Source: Neolecta irregularis DAH-3 (Eukaryota > Ascomycota > Neolectomycetes > Neolectales > Neolectaceae). Taken from it: DNA of 28,169 nucleotides. The notes under the pieces are model-generated. The model was not told the origin of the DNA, ran no database searches, and saw only the letters and a program-made list of their open reading frames with translations. Location: positions 1 through 28,169 of the forward strand of contig LXFE01000337.1 in NCBI GenBank assembly GCA_001929475.1, written 5' to 3'. Shown here in pieces: positions 1 through 8,736 of the stretch (positions are counted from its first letter, which is position 1; each line of letters starts with the position of its first letter). Position numbers and translations under genes: made by a program.

Positions 1-430
1 TCTGCTTCTAGACTTGCAGCACAAAGCGAAATGTCGGTATGAGCCGTGTACACAAATCCTCGTAAACTTGCCATGGAATGTGAATTCCTGTCGAGAATTC
101 AAAAGTTTTTGTAAGACACAATCAGCAGGACTAGGAGCTATATTGAAAGGAAGTATTTGGATAAGGGGAAAATGTTTGGCAGTTTATTACAAGCAAAGGT
201 GTTCAGCATAGCGATCAGGGTTAAAGTGAAGAAAAAGGGCTGGTATTTGTAAGTAGACATTCAGGGCGATAAGGATGTTGTATAATCAGGCGTTTCCAGA
301 GTCGCTGATTGGAGGAAAGTAGAGATAATAGCCTGAAGTGAAAAAGTATAAGACAGCTCTCATTCGCACCAGAATCATTACGCTCAATGTATTTTCTCGC
401 TATTCTCACCAGCCTCGCTTTGACATTCTG
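1..430. other. Intergenic, no gene recognised
   Basis: Only short frames of about 60 residues without recognisable motifs occur on either strand. I see no RNA gene or clear repeat in this stretch. It lies just left of the LTR-like repeat that starts near 431. Confidence 0.5.
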
Positions 431-826
431 TGTTGTAACTAAATCAGAGTTGTAACCAACTTGGTATTTTGAAAAAACCAGTGGAGGAGCTTCTTACTTG
501 ACTCAAGACAGTAAAGGTTTTCAGCCACAGCTGCAACGGGAGTGCGAGGTGGGAGGGACAGGTGAGCGGGAGAGGCGCGAGAGGTGCGCGAGATCGGAGC
601 GTGAGGTGGGAGAGGTGCGCGAGTCGGGAGAGATGATGGAGGCGGGCGGGACGGGAGCGCGAGGTGGAGATGGACGCGCGAGGTGGGAGAATCGGGCAGG
701 CGAGGCGTGCAGGAAGACGATAGGGAGGACACATGGGAGAAGGGCTACCTACATATGTGGGATTATTTAATATCACGTGTAAAAGCCCATTTCGGCCCAT
801 GGCCCATCACAACACTGTCCCCAACA
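431..826 (-). repeat. LTR-like repeat with GC-rich minisatellite
   Basis: Read on the minus strand the stretch begins TGTTGGGGAC and ends TTACAACA, giving TGTTG...CAACA ends typical of retrotransposon LTRs. Positions about 535-735 hold a purine-biased GC-rich minisatellite built from variants of GAGGTGGGAGAGGCG, in sharp contrast to the AT-rich surroundings. A related copy sharing the TGTTGGGGAC end, the CCATGGGC block and the same minisatellite lies at 4676-5011. The 5-bp flanks (TTCTG and CCTAC) do not match, so no target-site duplication is seen. Proline-, serine- and arginine-rich frames on the minus strand are translations of the repeat and not genes. An LTR remnant is inferred; a non-LTR repeat is possible. 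Confidence 0.5.
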
Positions 827-1312
827 CCTACCAATTACAGAATATTTACCAGCTTCAGTTGATTCATAGGAAGGTGATACACCTGCAGACACTGGAGGAT
901 TGAAAGACAAGTGCTCTAAATAGGAAGACAAAGGTGAAAAGGCAGGTGGCAATGTCACAGTATGAGCAACTTGTGCGAGACTGCAAGTTAACAAAATTTC
1001 CGCCACCCCCTCCACCCCCACCAATAGACCTATCACTGCATGCTCTGTCTTTGAGATCCTCTCACTACGTTATAATAACCTTGACTCTGACAAAGCCTCA
1101 AGCAACCAAACAATGCCAGAATCAAATCGCCGACATGTTGAGCCATGGCCTGAATTGGAGGCTGCATTGCATGAATAGACTACAAGGATGGAAGAGCGTA
1201 TTATTTTAGCAAGTGACTTGTTGAAAATTTCAATCTTGCAAATGGTAACTCTGGATTTTAAATAAGAAAGTTTCATGCAAATTGCCTGTGCGGGATAATT
1301 CCCGGGCTACGC
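827..1312. other. Intergenic, no gene recognised
   Basis: No frame has recognisable coding character. A CCACCCCCTCCACCCCCACC run near 1003-1022 gives a short polyproline frame that looks like low-complexity sequence. The stretch leads into the formate dehydrogenase promoter. Confidence 0.45.
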
Positions 1313-1347
1313 TTACGTCAGCACGCTTAGCCTGATTTGGTTATAAA
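1313..1347 (+). promoter_or_regulatory. Putative formate dehydrogenase promoter
   Basis: TTACGTCA at 1313-1320 matches the half-conserved CRE/bZIP core, and TTATAAA at 1341-1347 is a TATA-like box about 70 nt before the ATG at 1415. Both are seen in sequence; regulation by a bZIP factor is inference. Confidence 0.4.
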
Positions 1348-1414
1348 TTGCAGTCTCCGCATCCTCGATTCCTGCATTAGATTCACCTCCGGACCTATTT
1401 TTTCATCAGTCACC

Positions 1415-2744
1415 ATGGTCAAAGGTATCTCCTTGCTGAAAAGAGGTACCAATTGGTCAAGTACTTGCTGTTCTCTACAAAGGCGGAAAGCACGCTTTGG
1501 AAGAACCCCGTCTTCTCGGGACTACAGAAAACGAGCTTGGCCTTCGAGAGTACTTTATTTCTAGTCTGAAATGTCGCTTGACTCTACAGATGGCTTGAAT
1601 CTCAAGGACATCACTACATTGTTATAGACGATAAAGATGGTTCCAATTCCGTTTTTGAAAAGCATCTGGTCGATACCGAAATTCTTATTACGACCCCGTT
1701 TCATCCCGCATATCTTTCAAAGGAGCGAATGGCAAAAGCAAAGAACTTGAAGCTCTGCGTTACTGCCGGCATTGGTATGATTTCTCTATTCTTTGCCTGT
1801 ATCTGATATTCCCGCAGGCAGCGATCATATCAATCTGGACGCAGCAAATGAGTACAAAATCACCGTTGCCGAAGTCACTGGTAGCAATGTAGTCTCGGTT
1901 GCCGAACACGTAGTCATGACCATTCTCATTCTTATCAGAAACTTTATTCCCGCTCATGAACAAATTGTTGCCGGAGATTGTATTTCTTCCTTGGTTAAGA
2001 TCGCATTCATCTGGTATAGGGGATGTCGCTGCTGCTGCTCGACGTGAGTATGACCTCGAGGGAAAGGTTGTTGCGACAGTCGGGGCTGGGCGAATCGGGA
2101 CACGAGTCCTTCGAAGGCTGAAACCGTTCGATTGTAAAGAATTGCTTTATTTCGACTATCAACCTATGAACCCTGAAGCGGAGAAAGAAATTGGATGTCG
2201 GAGAATTAATGATCTAGAGGAGATGCTCTCTCTGGCTGATGTCGTTACAATTAACTGCCCGTTACACGAGAAGACGAAGGGCTTATTTAACAAACAGTTG
2301 ATTTCAAAAATGAAAAAAGGTATGCCCCAGTTCACTAAGGTATTAATCCACTATAGGCGCTTATCTGGTAAATACCGCTCGGGGCGCGATTTGTGTCAAA
2401 GAAGATATCGCGGAAGCAATGAATCGTGGTCACTTGAGTGGTTATGGGGGTGATGTTTGGTACCCTCAACCAGCTCCAAAAGATCACCCTTGGAGAACTA
2501 TGCCTTTTGTAAGTATTTATCGTGACTGCTAGTTGATAAGTAGAACGCCATGACTCCTCATGTCTCTGGTACCTCCATTGATGCACAAAAACGATATGCG
2601 GAAGGTACTAAGAGAATCATTGACAGATATTTCAAGGGCGTTGAACAGGATGATGCCGATGTCATTGTTACTGGAGGCCAATATTCCAGTGCGGCATATG
2701 GTCAACGATCAAAAGCTTCAGTAGGAGGTACCTTGAAAATGTGA
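1415..2744 (+). CDS. FDH1: NAD-dependent formate dehydrogenase
   Basis: Oxidises formate to CO2 with reduction of NAD; cytosolic C1 detoxification enzyme of the D-2-hydroxyacid dehydrogenase family. Exons 1415-1424, 1462-1549, 1590-1774, 1818-1979, 2020-2319, 2357-2508 and 2544-2744 join in frame to 365 residues, close to the fungal norm of about 365-375. Introns are 37, 40, 43, 40, 37 and 35 nt. The ATG sits in CACCATGG and gives [15 protein letters not shown]. Visible motifs are [11 protein letters not shown], the Rossmann motif VGAGRIG, INCPLH, NTARGA with the substrate-binding Arg, QPAPKDHPW with the conserved Gln, and [17 protein letters not shown] with the catalytic His. No stop or frameshift remains after splicing, so it looks functional. 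Odd points are the 10-nt first exon and about six residues missing between WRTMPF and NAMTPH relative to relatives. There is no mitochondrial presequence. Confidence 0.93.
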
Positions 2745-3229
2745 GCCACTTGGTGTTATGTTTGATATGTTACTTTGTGCATAAGGCATTTCAACAATAC
2801 AAAGCCTGATCAAGGGAATGGTGTGTCTATCTATCAACTCTGCTAAAGAAACTTCGGCGAATCGATATCGACTAATTTCTTTCATTTGAGTAATCAACTC
2901 ATACCTCTGGGAACGGAGTCTATACTCTTCCTTCTCGAACAAATAATCTGAATTACCCAGAAAAATGAGTTTTCAAATCCCAAATATACCTTTCCCGCAA
3001 GGGAAGGATGCAAACAAGGCTCGCTGGAAATCCCTATTATATGATATGTTTCATGCCATAGAATTGACAAAGAGGTGCAATGGGCAAGGATTGCTGATAT
3101 TTGGCTCACAATCATAGACTTCTGGACTTGTAAATAGGATAAAAGTCGTGGATATAAGATAGAATATGAAAATCAATTTGAAAACTCAATCCAACCAGAC
3201 AGCATAACTCGGTCCATACCCGCTTAAAA
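2745..3229. other. Intergenic between convergent genes
   Basis: Shared 3' flank of formate dehydrogenase (+) and the small secreted protein gene (-). Short frames only, with no recognisable gene or repeat. Confidence 0.5.
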
Positions 3230-3682
3230 TCAACATTGCCTCAATTTCAGGGGTGTCTTTGAACATCCATCGGGAGGGGCGCCTGTACTAGTTGAGGTGA
3301 CCAATGCATCCCATTCCTGATCCTTCTTACATCGATAGAATTGATAACCGCCACTTATCCCGATGTTGTAGTATCCGTCCAGAGTGAAATTGGCGCCGTC
3401 TGTTTCATCGTTTCCGAGTGAAATACTGTACCACTGGTCGTGGTTGTTCCAGTTACTAGTGATCTGCAAGAATCCTCCGGTGGTGTAATCATAAAGCTTG
3501 TTGGTGTCATAGTCATAGAACTGGATTGTATCCCCTGGGATTTGAAACGTTGCAAAACCTTCATAGAAAGCAATTCTCGAAGGATAAAAATCGGCATCGG
3601 CGGCGGAAGTTGAGTCAATGAGACAAGAATAAGCGGAAACTGTTGCGCAAAAGATCGCCGAGTAGATAGTGGAAAATCGCAT
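3230..3682 (-). CDS. Small secreted cysteine-containing protein
   Basis: A single uninterrupted frame encodes 150 residues. The N-terminus (MRFSTIYSAIFCATVSAYS) is a typical signal peptide, probably cut after residue 19 or near 28. The mature part is rich in Tyr, Asp, Gly and Thr and keeps four Cys: near residue 20, in FYRC, in DGC and as the last residue. The layout of FYRC, then C-x-x-x-P-x-x-L, then a terminal Cys resembles the C-terminal domain of fungal PIR-type cell-wall proteins and many cell-wall-associated small secreted proteins. A TATAAA box lies about 38 nt before the ATG. Extracellular or cell-wall location is well supported; a PIR-like fold is a guess from spacing. A role as an effector cannot be judged from sequence. 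Confidence 0.75.
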   Translation of the reverse strand: MRFSTIYSAIFCATVSAYSCLIDSTSAADADFYPSRIAFYEGFATFQIPGDTIQFYDYDTNKLYDYTTGGFLQITSNWNNHDQWYSISLGNDETDGANFTLDGYYNIGISGGYQFYRCKKDQEWDALVTSTSTGAPPDGCSKTPLKLRQC

Positions 3683-3719
3683 AGCGGTCTGGCACGACCA
3701 GAAAGCTCAAGGACGAGGC

Positions 3720-3725
3720 TTTATA
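3720..3725 (-). promoter_or_regulatory. TATA box of secreted-protein gene
   Basis: TATAAA on the minus strand, about 38 nt upstream of the ATG at 3682. The spacing is short but plausible for a strongly expressed small secreted protein. Confidence 0.5.
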
Positions 3726-4373
3726 GAACATTTTGGGATTGCTTTTAGTAATGGCTCAGAGAGAACAAAGCCACATTTGAACAAGTCTCGCGATAATGGG
3801 AAACACTGAAAACTGCTAAAGAACTCATTTTTAGAACAATAGTTTGAAGGCTACTTTCATGGTCACGTCGATTACAGTATCATTTACTAGCATGAGAACC
3901 TTTTAGTTGATGAGACGGCCTTAATTTTGATTTGCGATCACAAGACACTTTACAAAAGATCGACCTTGGATATGACATCAGTATCACTTTTTTTAGGTAG
4001 CGAAGAAATTCTGCCGAAGGGAAAAAAGAACATATTAGTTAGCCACGGAAAAAAACTTGATTGTGGGGCGTTATAATTCAAGATCCAGTCGGGCTAAAAA
4101 ATGGTTCAATGAATGCTCAAGGATCATCTGAAGCTGATTGGATACGTTCCAAAGCAGGCAATGTTCTAAATAGAGATCAGCGGACGAAAGCTAAAGTAGT
4201 TCAATTCTTTGGTCAAAAAGAAAACTTGTTTAAACTATCTGCGTTATCGCTACCACATCCGCTAATTACCTACCGAAACTCATGATAAGCTCAGATCCGA
4301 TTTAAGCGATGCCCCCCTAAACTTGACACCACCAAAGAAATTGTCATGACACATATATTTGTCTACCAAACTT
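3726..4373. other. Intergenic, no gene recognised
   Basis: AT-rich. A 74-codon frame at 4061-4285 (+) shows no recognisable motif and no promoter, so I do not call it a gene. The stretch ends at the transposase relic. Confidence 0.45.
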
Positions 4374-4675
4374 CTATTCAAGGTTTAGCTCCCATTCAAA
4401 CATGCAGCTATCAATACTAGCTCTTTCTAACGCCTTTGCTGTCTTTTTAGCTTCTAATTCTGGTGCTCTAGCTACGATTTTTGCCCTTTCTTGAGTTGCT
4501 TTATCAATCACCTGTTGAATACTTTCAATAGTGGCAAATCAGCTATTTGGGTCAATTGGAACCCTTTTCCACACCTTCTTGTCCTGGAACTCCTGGATAA
4601 TTGATCCTTGCTGTTTAATAACTGATTCTTGCTGAGCTTGTTGAGCATTAAGCTGTGCAATTGCCTTCCCAGTTT
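4374..4675 (-). pseudogene. Pogo/Fot1-type transposase, C-terminal relic
   Basis: On the minus strand about 100 codons read as protein: AIAQLNAQQAQQESVIKQQ, then KRVPIDPNS, an in-frame TGA, then FATIESIQQVIDKATQERAK, and finally MFEWELNLE and a stop. The order (Gln-rich helix, basic segment, DPN-x-x-F-x-x-IE-x-I, charged helix, MFEW end) matches the C-terminal tail of fungal pogo/Fot1-type DDE transposases as I know them. The catalytic DDE domain is absent. The reading stops at 4676 where the second GC-rich repeat begins, so the repeat probably landed in or replaced the rest. The TGA and the truncation make it inactive. Confidence 0.6.
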
Positions 4676-5011
4676 AGGATGGGCGAGACGGGCTGGCGTG
4701 GTGAGTGAGGTGGGTGAGGCAGGGGAGAAGGAACACGGGGAGGGAACGACGTGTCAGGCACGTGAGACGGGCGGGCCAGGCGGGTAGGCACGAGGCGGGA
4801 GAGATAAGCAGGCGAGATGGGAGAGGGAGGTGAGACGGGCGGGCGAGGCAGGAGAGGCAGGCGAGACGGGTAACGGGAGTGCGAGGTGTGTGAGACGAGG
4901 GAAACCACAGGCTTTTCATGGGCCAGCTAAGCCCATGGCCTGTCCACAACACTTGAGGGCAGCAATATGGGCTGTATTGAACAGGGCTAAGCCCACAGCT
5001 GGTCCCCAACA
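4676..5011 (-). repeat. Second LTR-like repeat with GC-rich minisatellite
   Basis: On the minus strand it begins TGTTGGGGAC, as does the repeat at 431-826, and carries the CCATGGGC block and the same class of GC-rich minisatellite (4676-4900, variants of GAGACGGGCGGGCGAGGCAG). It also has an extra segment (GTGGGCTTAGCCC and related, about 4925-5000) absent from the first copy. The left end lacks the TGTTGTAAC terminus of the first copy, so it is truncated or continues differently into the transposase relic. No target-site duplication is seen. Long minus-strand Pro/Ser/Arg frames here are repeat translations. Confidence 0.5.
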
Positions 5012-5124
5012 CTGACTTGATGAAAGTTAGGAGTAGAGAGCAAATTACATACAAATCTTTTAGAATATATCAATGCTGAGTTTAGTTTGGGAAGAATTGT
5101 CACTCAATAATCAGCTACTACAAA

Positions 5125-5423
5125 GTCTAGACTGACTCCAAACTCTGCTCGCTATATATCCTGAAGCAAATGTAGCTCATAACAATGTCAAGATTTCATT
5201 CCCTATTCATTTGCCTGAACCAACGCTTATTCGATTGGGCGATCAAGAAATCAAAGTTGACTACCTACTGCCGGATGATTGCGATTTCCAAATCGGAGAT
5301 AAATATCCCGGAACCTCCTGCCTTGGGGATTTAATGTCGTTGGGTAGATACATCAAAAATCAAGGACTGTTTGCTGGGTATTTGGGCGGTGACACGATTC
5401 GATGTTCTGTATATTTGGTGCTT
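5125..5423 (+). pseudogene. Orphan coding fragment cut by a repeat
   Basis: An open frame from just after a TGA near 5125 runs without an early ATG and reads like real protein: LQTLLAIYPEANVAHNNVKI, then PEPTLIRLGDQEIKVDYLLP, DDCDFQIGDKYPGTSCLGDL and GRYIKNQGLFAGYLGGDTIR. Composition and codon use are protein-like, unlike neighbouring random frames. I do not recognise the family. The frame meets the palindromic repeat at 5424, after which it becomes low-quality. The best explanation is the internal part of a gene broken by repeat insertion; an internal exon of an unrecognised gene is the alternative. Confidence 0.4.
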
Positions 5424-5456
5424 GTGGGGATTCCCGGAACCCCCACAGCCACCAGA
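5424..5456 (+). repeat. 33-nt palindrome-bearing repeat, copy 1
   Basis: Positions 5424-5446 form a 23-bp palindrome (arms GTGGGG-TTCC / GGAA-CCCCAC) with one internal mismatched pair. The 33-nt block is repeated exactly in inverse orientation at 26034-26066. Similarity fades after about 5456. It may be an end or core of a short mobile repeat. Confidence 0.6.
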
Positions 5457-5534
5457 GACGGATAACCACCGCCACCGGCAAATGGACCAAGAACATCCGC
5501 AAAGAGCTATCGACCTCTCCATCCGCAAGTAGAG

Positions 5535-5583
5535 CTAGGAAGCCCAATAGGGATGTTAGCCGCTTCCCTATTGAGCTTCCTAG
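5535..5583. repeat. Near-perfect 19-bp hairpin
   Basis: Arms 5535-5553 (CTAGGAAGCCCAATAGGGA) and 5565-5583 (TCCCTATTGAGCTTCCTAG) pair with one mismatch around an 11-nt loop. It lies about 80 bp from the palindromic repeat and outside any gene. It is probably part of the same inserted repeat, or a small foldback element. Confidence 0.7.
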
Positions 5584-5918
5584 GGTTGGTCCCCTTGAGC
5601 GGCCAGACCTAGGCAGTGAGAATCTTTTCTTAGGATGTTCAAGGAATATCTAGTGACCTCTATTGAGTTATTGTGGTTCTGAAGGTTCTTGGCGGTGTGA
5701 AGCATCATTTCATGAAGATTTTCGTATGCGGTGGATGATAATGCAAGTTGAAAAATTGGCATTCGAACTCAGTTTCCATAATATTAGAGACTGCAGGAGT
5801 AAGTTAATGTATTTGTAAGTTTTTCTCGCTTTTCACTCATAGATATATACTTGAAAACAGCTGCAAAAATATGAAATACAAGCCATATCAGTGATGATTA
5901 TTCTTTTTGGTGATTGTT
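5584..5918. other. Intergenic, 3' flank of F-box gene
   Basis: Short frames only. I see no further coding or repeat signal between the hairpin and the stop codon of the F-box gene. Confidence 0.45.
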
Positions 5919-6812
5919 TCAAATTTGCTCCTTTCGTTCATTCAAGATCTTTCGAATAGCTGCGACCATGAACTCTCGATGACCCCAGGTCCCAACACCA
6001 AACCTTTTGACAAGGTAACTGGCACGAATCTTGAAAAGTCTCTTTTTCTCAAGAAGATATGCAACAATATCCATTCTCATCATTAGCCTCCAGATCCAAT
6101 CAGTAAACTCTTGAGGAGTGACTTTCTGGCGGATTCCGACATCTTTAGTGATTGCACTACGCATACAGACTCGAATTCTGTGCATGAGACGATACATGTT
6201 CTTCAGAACAGGTGTTGAAATCATCATCTCTTTAAGAATCTTAATTTGGAGGGAGATTCGAGACTCGTGTTGCTGTGCTTTAATCCGTTGTGAATTATTC
6301 GTATATTCATGATTAAATACATGGATGAGCCATAGAGCTTTGAAATAACTCGGGGAATAGTCAATCCCTTCGCGGTTAACAAATACGGCGTCGAAAATGA
6401 TTCTTGTGTTCCTTGATATATTGTCGAGTTTTCGAAAGTGGGAAAAGTCGATCTCAGGATTCGGAAAACTTATATGAAAGAAGTGAGGCTTGACGAGCTG
6501 TGACCAAAAGTGTATCCGTTGATGGCATAGAGAGAGGATAAGAAATTGGCTGTGATCTTGAATCAGTTGATTGGTTTGATAATTAACAAGCAGAAGAGTC
6601 AGTAGTGTCTGGAGGTCTAGGTGTGAGAATATCTGAAGTAAAAGATCATTCGACAGTCGATGGATAGAATGTGAAGCTGTCTTGGCAAAAAGCTGAGTAG
6701 ATGTAAAGCCTTTCTGCGATTCTCTTCTTTTCCAGATGTATTTTTGTTCCTTTAGAACTACTGCCACAATAGTTGATGACATTGAAGGCATGACAATTTT
6801 GGTTAGTCCCAT
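5919..6812 (-). CDS. F-box domain protein
   Basis: An uninterrupted frame of 297 residues. Residues about 50-90 (IHRLSNDLLLQIFSHLDLQT, then LLLVNYQTNQLI) form an F-box with the usual L-P/S-x-D/E-L-L-x-x-I start, predicting Skp1 binding in an SCF ubiquitin ligase. The remaining 200 residues are helical and basic, with no WD40 repeat, LRR or Kelch pattern, so the substrate is unknown. No transmembrane segment or signal peptide is seen. The start chosen is the first ATG; others at codons 8 and 11 could serve. It is divergent from the FAD oxidoreductase across a 640-bp promoter region. Unlike most neighbours it has no recognisable intron. Confidence 0.75.
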   Translation of the reverse strand: MGLTKIVMPSMSSTIVAVVLKEQKYIWKRRESQKGFTSTQLFAKTASHSIHRLSNDLLLQIFSHLDLQTLLTLLLVNYQTNQLIQDHSQFLILSLCHQRIHFWSQLVKPHFFHISFPNPEIDFSHFRKLDNISRNTRIIFDAVFVNREGIDYSPSYFKALWLIHVFNHEYTNNSQRIKAQQHESRISLQIKILKEMMISTPVLKNMYRLMHRIRVCMRSAITKDVGIRQKVTPQEFTDWIWRLMMRMDIVAYLLEKKRLFKIRASYLVKRFGVGTWGHREFMVAAIRKILNERKEQI

Positions 6813-7451
6813 GAAGGTTGTTGACAGGTAAGGAGCTTGTCGTGAAGAATTACTAAACAGAGAATCTTCGCCTGAAACAACACTATTCTAAGTTCTCGTT
6901 GAAGCTCCTGCCTCCCTCGACCTTCACAATTTCTATCTTCGCCATTCTTCTTCTCTAATTCGCTATCTACCTATCTTGGCCCAGTTTTGCCTCCTACGTC
7001 GGTTCCTGTCTCCATAAGAGTGTCTTTGTAACTGGGAGTATGGAGCGTGGTGACGAATCACCGCGTGTAATTGGGGCTTAGCATAGTTTTTCATTTTTAA
7101 TCTACTGCGTGTGCTAGGAGGAAGTATGGCGGGCTCTTCAAGTTAGGATAGATAGTCTTCTGCCCCTCTTTTTCAGCCTAGATTCAATTATACATACAGT
7201 CAAATTTGAATCTCGACAATTTGAACAATGTATTACTAACAAACGCCTACAAAATTTATCTATACGGTTTATAATTATTGACACTCCCTCCCCCGCCCTT
7301 CGTCTTTCCGGATTTCAAAGCTTAGGACAGATTCTGCACTACAAACTGAAGTTGATGTGGCCGTGGAATTGAATAACGTGACCCGCGTTACCTGCATCCG
7401 ATTCTCAGACTCTTAGTCTATTTTTTAAAATCACCAAGATCAGCAGGACCA
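6813..7451. promoter_or_regulatory. Divergent promoter region
   Basis: It separates the F-box gene (-) from the FAD oxidoreductase (+). The stretch 6900-7020 is strongly pyrimidine-rich (CCTCCCTCGACC, TTCTTCTTCTCT), as is common in fungal promoters. No gene is seen. Confidence 0.4.
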
Positions 7452-8736
7452 ATGTCGAGAGAGCATATAGTCATCGTCGGTATTCCCGATGATTAAGCAT
7501 AAGGAAGGCTCATAAAACAGGTGGAGGTATTCAAGGAGCATCAACAGCATATTATATAACCCATCACCAATCATTTTCCGCAGAAACTACAGATTTGACG
7601 CTTATTGAAGCTGTTTCTCCAGCATGTGCTGCCTCTGGAAATGCGGGTGGATTTATAGCTCCAAACTGGCATGGTAAATTAACGTCAAAATTGGCCGATC
7701 TCTCATGGCACGAACATCAACGTCTTGCGCAAAAGCATCCTAGGCTATGGGATTATATACAATTGGATACGTTTTCAGTCAAAGCAGATGAAAATTCTAA
7801 ACAAAGAGTGGTCTTGCCAAGGACAATTGATTGGTTGGATGGAAATGCCATTGAACATGCTGAGTTATTGGAACCAGAAATGATACTGCTCAGGTTCATC
7901 CGTATCGTCCGATTGAGAGAAGCATAATACCCATCCAAATAGATTCAAGCTGACAATCGGTCTTCTCAACCTGGCAAAAGATAAAGGCCTGAATGTAATC
8001 AACGGAAAGGTTAAATCGTTCGAGCAAAAGGCCGAATCGAAAGACATTGAATTTCTGATATACTCAACATCGAGTATGGAACACCAAACTTTGAAAGTCA
8101 CAAAAGTCATTTTTACGTTGGGCCCATGGACTTCTTCGCTTCTTCCCCAGACAAGAATCACTGGTCAACGAGCTCATGCTATCACCATTATTCCTACTCG
8201 TCCAACAACTCCACATGCATTCTTTACCTCAGTCACATCTAAGGGCGAAATTCTTGATGAACCTGAGATATATGCACGACCAGATGAAGTTTATGTTTGT
8301 GGGGAAACAGACAATGAACCTTTGCCTGAAACTGCAGACCAAGTCAAGACCGATGTTGAGAAATGCAAAAAGCTCCACCGCGCTGTCTGTTCGATTAGTC
8401 GGGTGCTACTTGAAGGGCATACCAACAGCCAGAGAGCATGTTACTTGCCTGTTGGCCCCATGAATGGTCCACTTGTAGGACGTGTCGGTAGTTTGGGGAA
8501 CTGTTGGATCGGTGCTGGGTATATATACATATCTTTATAAATTACTGATTATTAGACATTCTGTTTGGGGAATATGCCTATCAACTGGAACGGGGTTGGT
8601 GTTGTCTGAAATGGTAAGAGTTTGCCAAAAGAAAGATGTAATCATCTAGGTCATGAGTGGCAAGAAGATAGAAGACATTATTGGTAGTTATCCTTCTCCA
8701 GACTCTATGATTGGGTCATATCTGCCAGTATCGTGA
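7452..8736 (+). pseudogene. Tda3-like FAD-dependent oxidoreductase, frameshifted
   Basis: DAO-type flavoprotein related to yeast Tda3. Exons 7452-7479, 7521-7901, 7943-8518, 8556-8613 and 8650-8736 are separated by introns of 41, 41, 37 and 36 nt. The N-terminus splices to HIVIVGGGIQGASTAYYITH, the FAD-binding Rossmann motif, followed by LIEAVSPACAASGNAGGFIA. Later motifs are VIFTLGPWTS, LPVGPMNGPLVGRV and WIGAGHSVWGICLSTGTGLV near the C-terminus. Between ELLEPE and NDTAQVHP, at about 7877-7880, the frame slips by one base and no intron of normal form repairs it. Exon lengths sum to 1130 nt, one short of a multiple of three; one added base would give 376 residues. All splice sites and the rest of the frame look intact, so this is either a very young pseudogene or a one-base sequence error. 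Substrate unknown. Confidence 0.75.

Noticed and set aside
439-800. Long minus-strand Pro/Ser/Arg-rich ORFs
   Set aside because: They are translations of the GC-rich minisatellite in several frames; equivalent frames appear in the second repeat copy.
1956-2453. 165-codon ORF taken as a separate truncated dehydrogenase
   Set aside because: It is an unspliced piece of formate dehydrogenase; introns 4 and 5 explain its odd ends.
4648-5054. Long minus-strand Pro/Ser/Arg-rich ORFs in the second repeat
   Set aside because: Same minisatellite artefact, with no ordered protein features.
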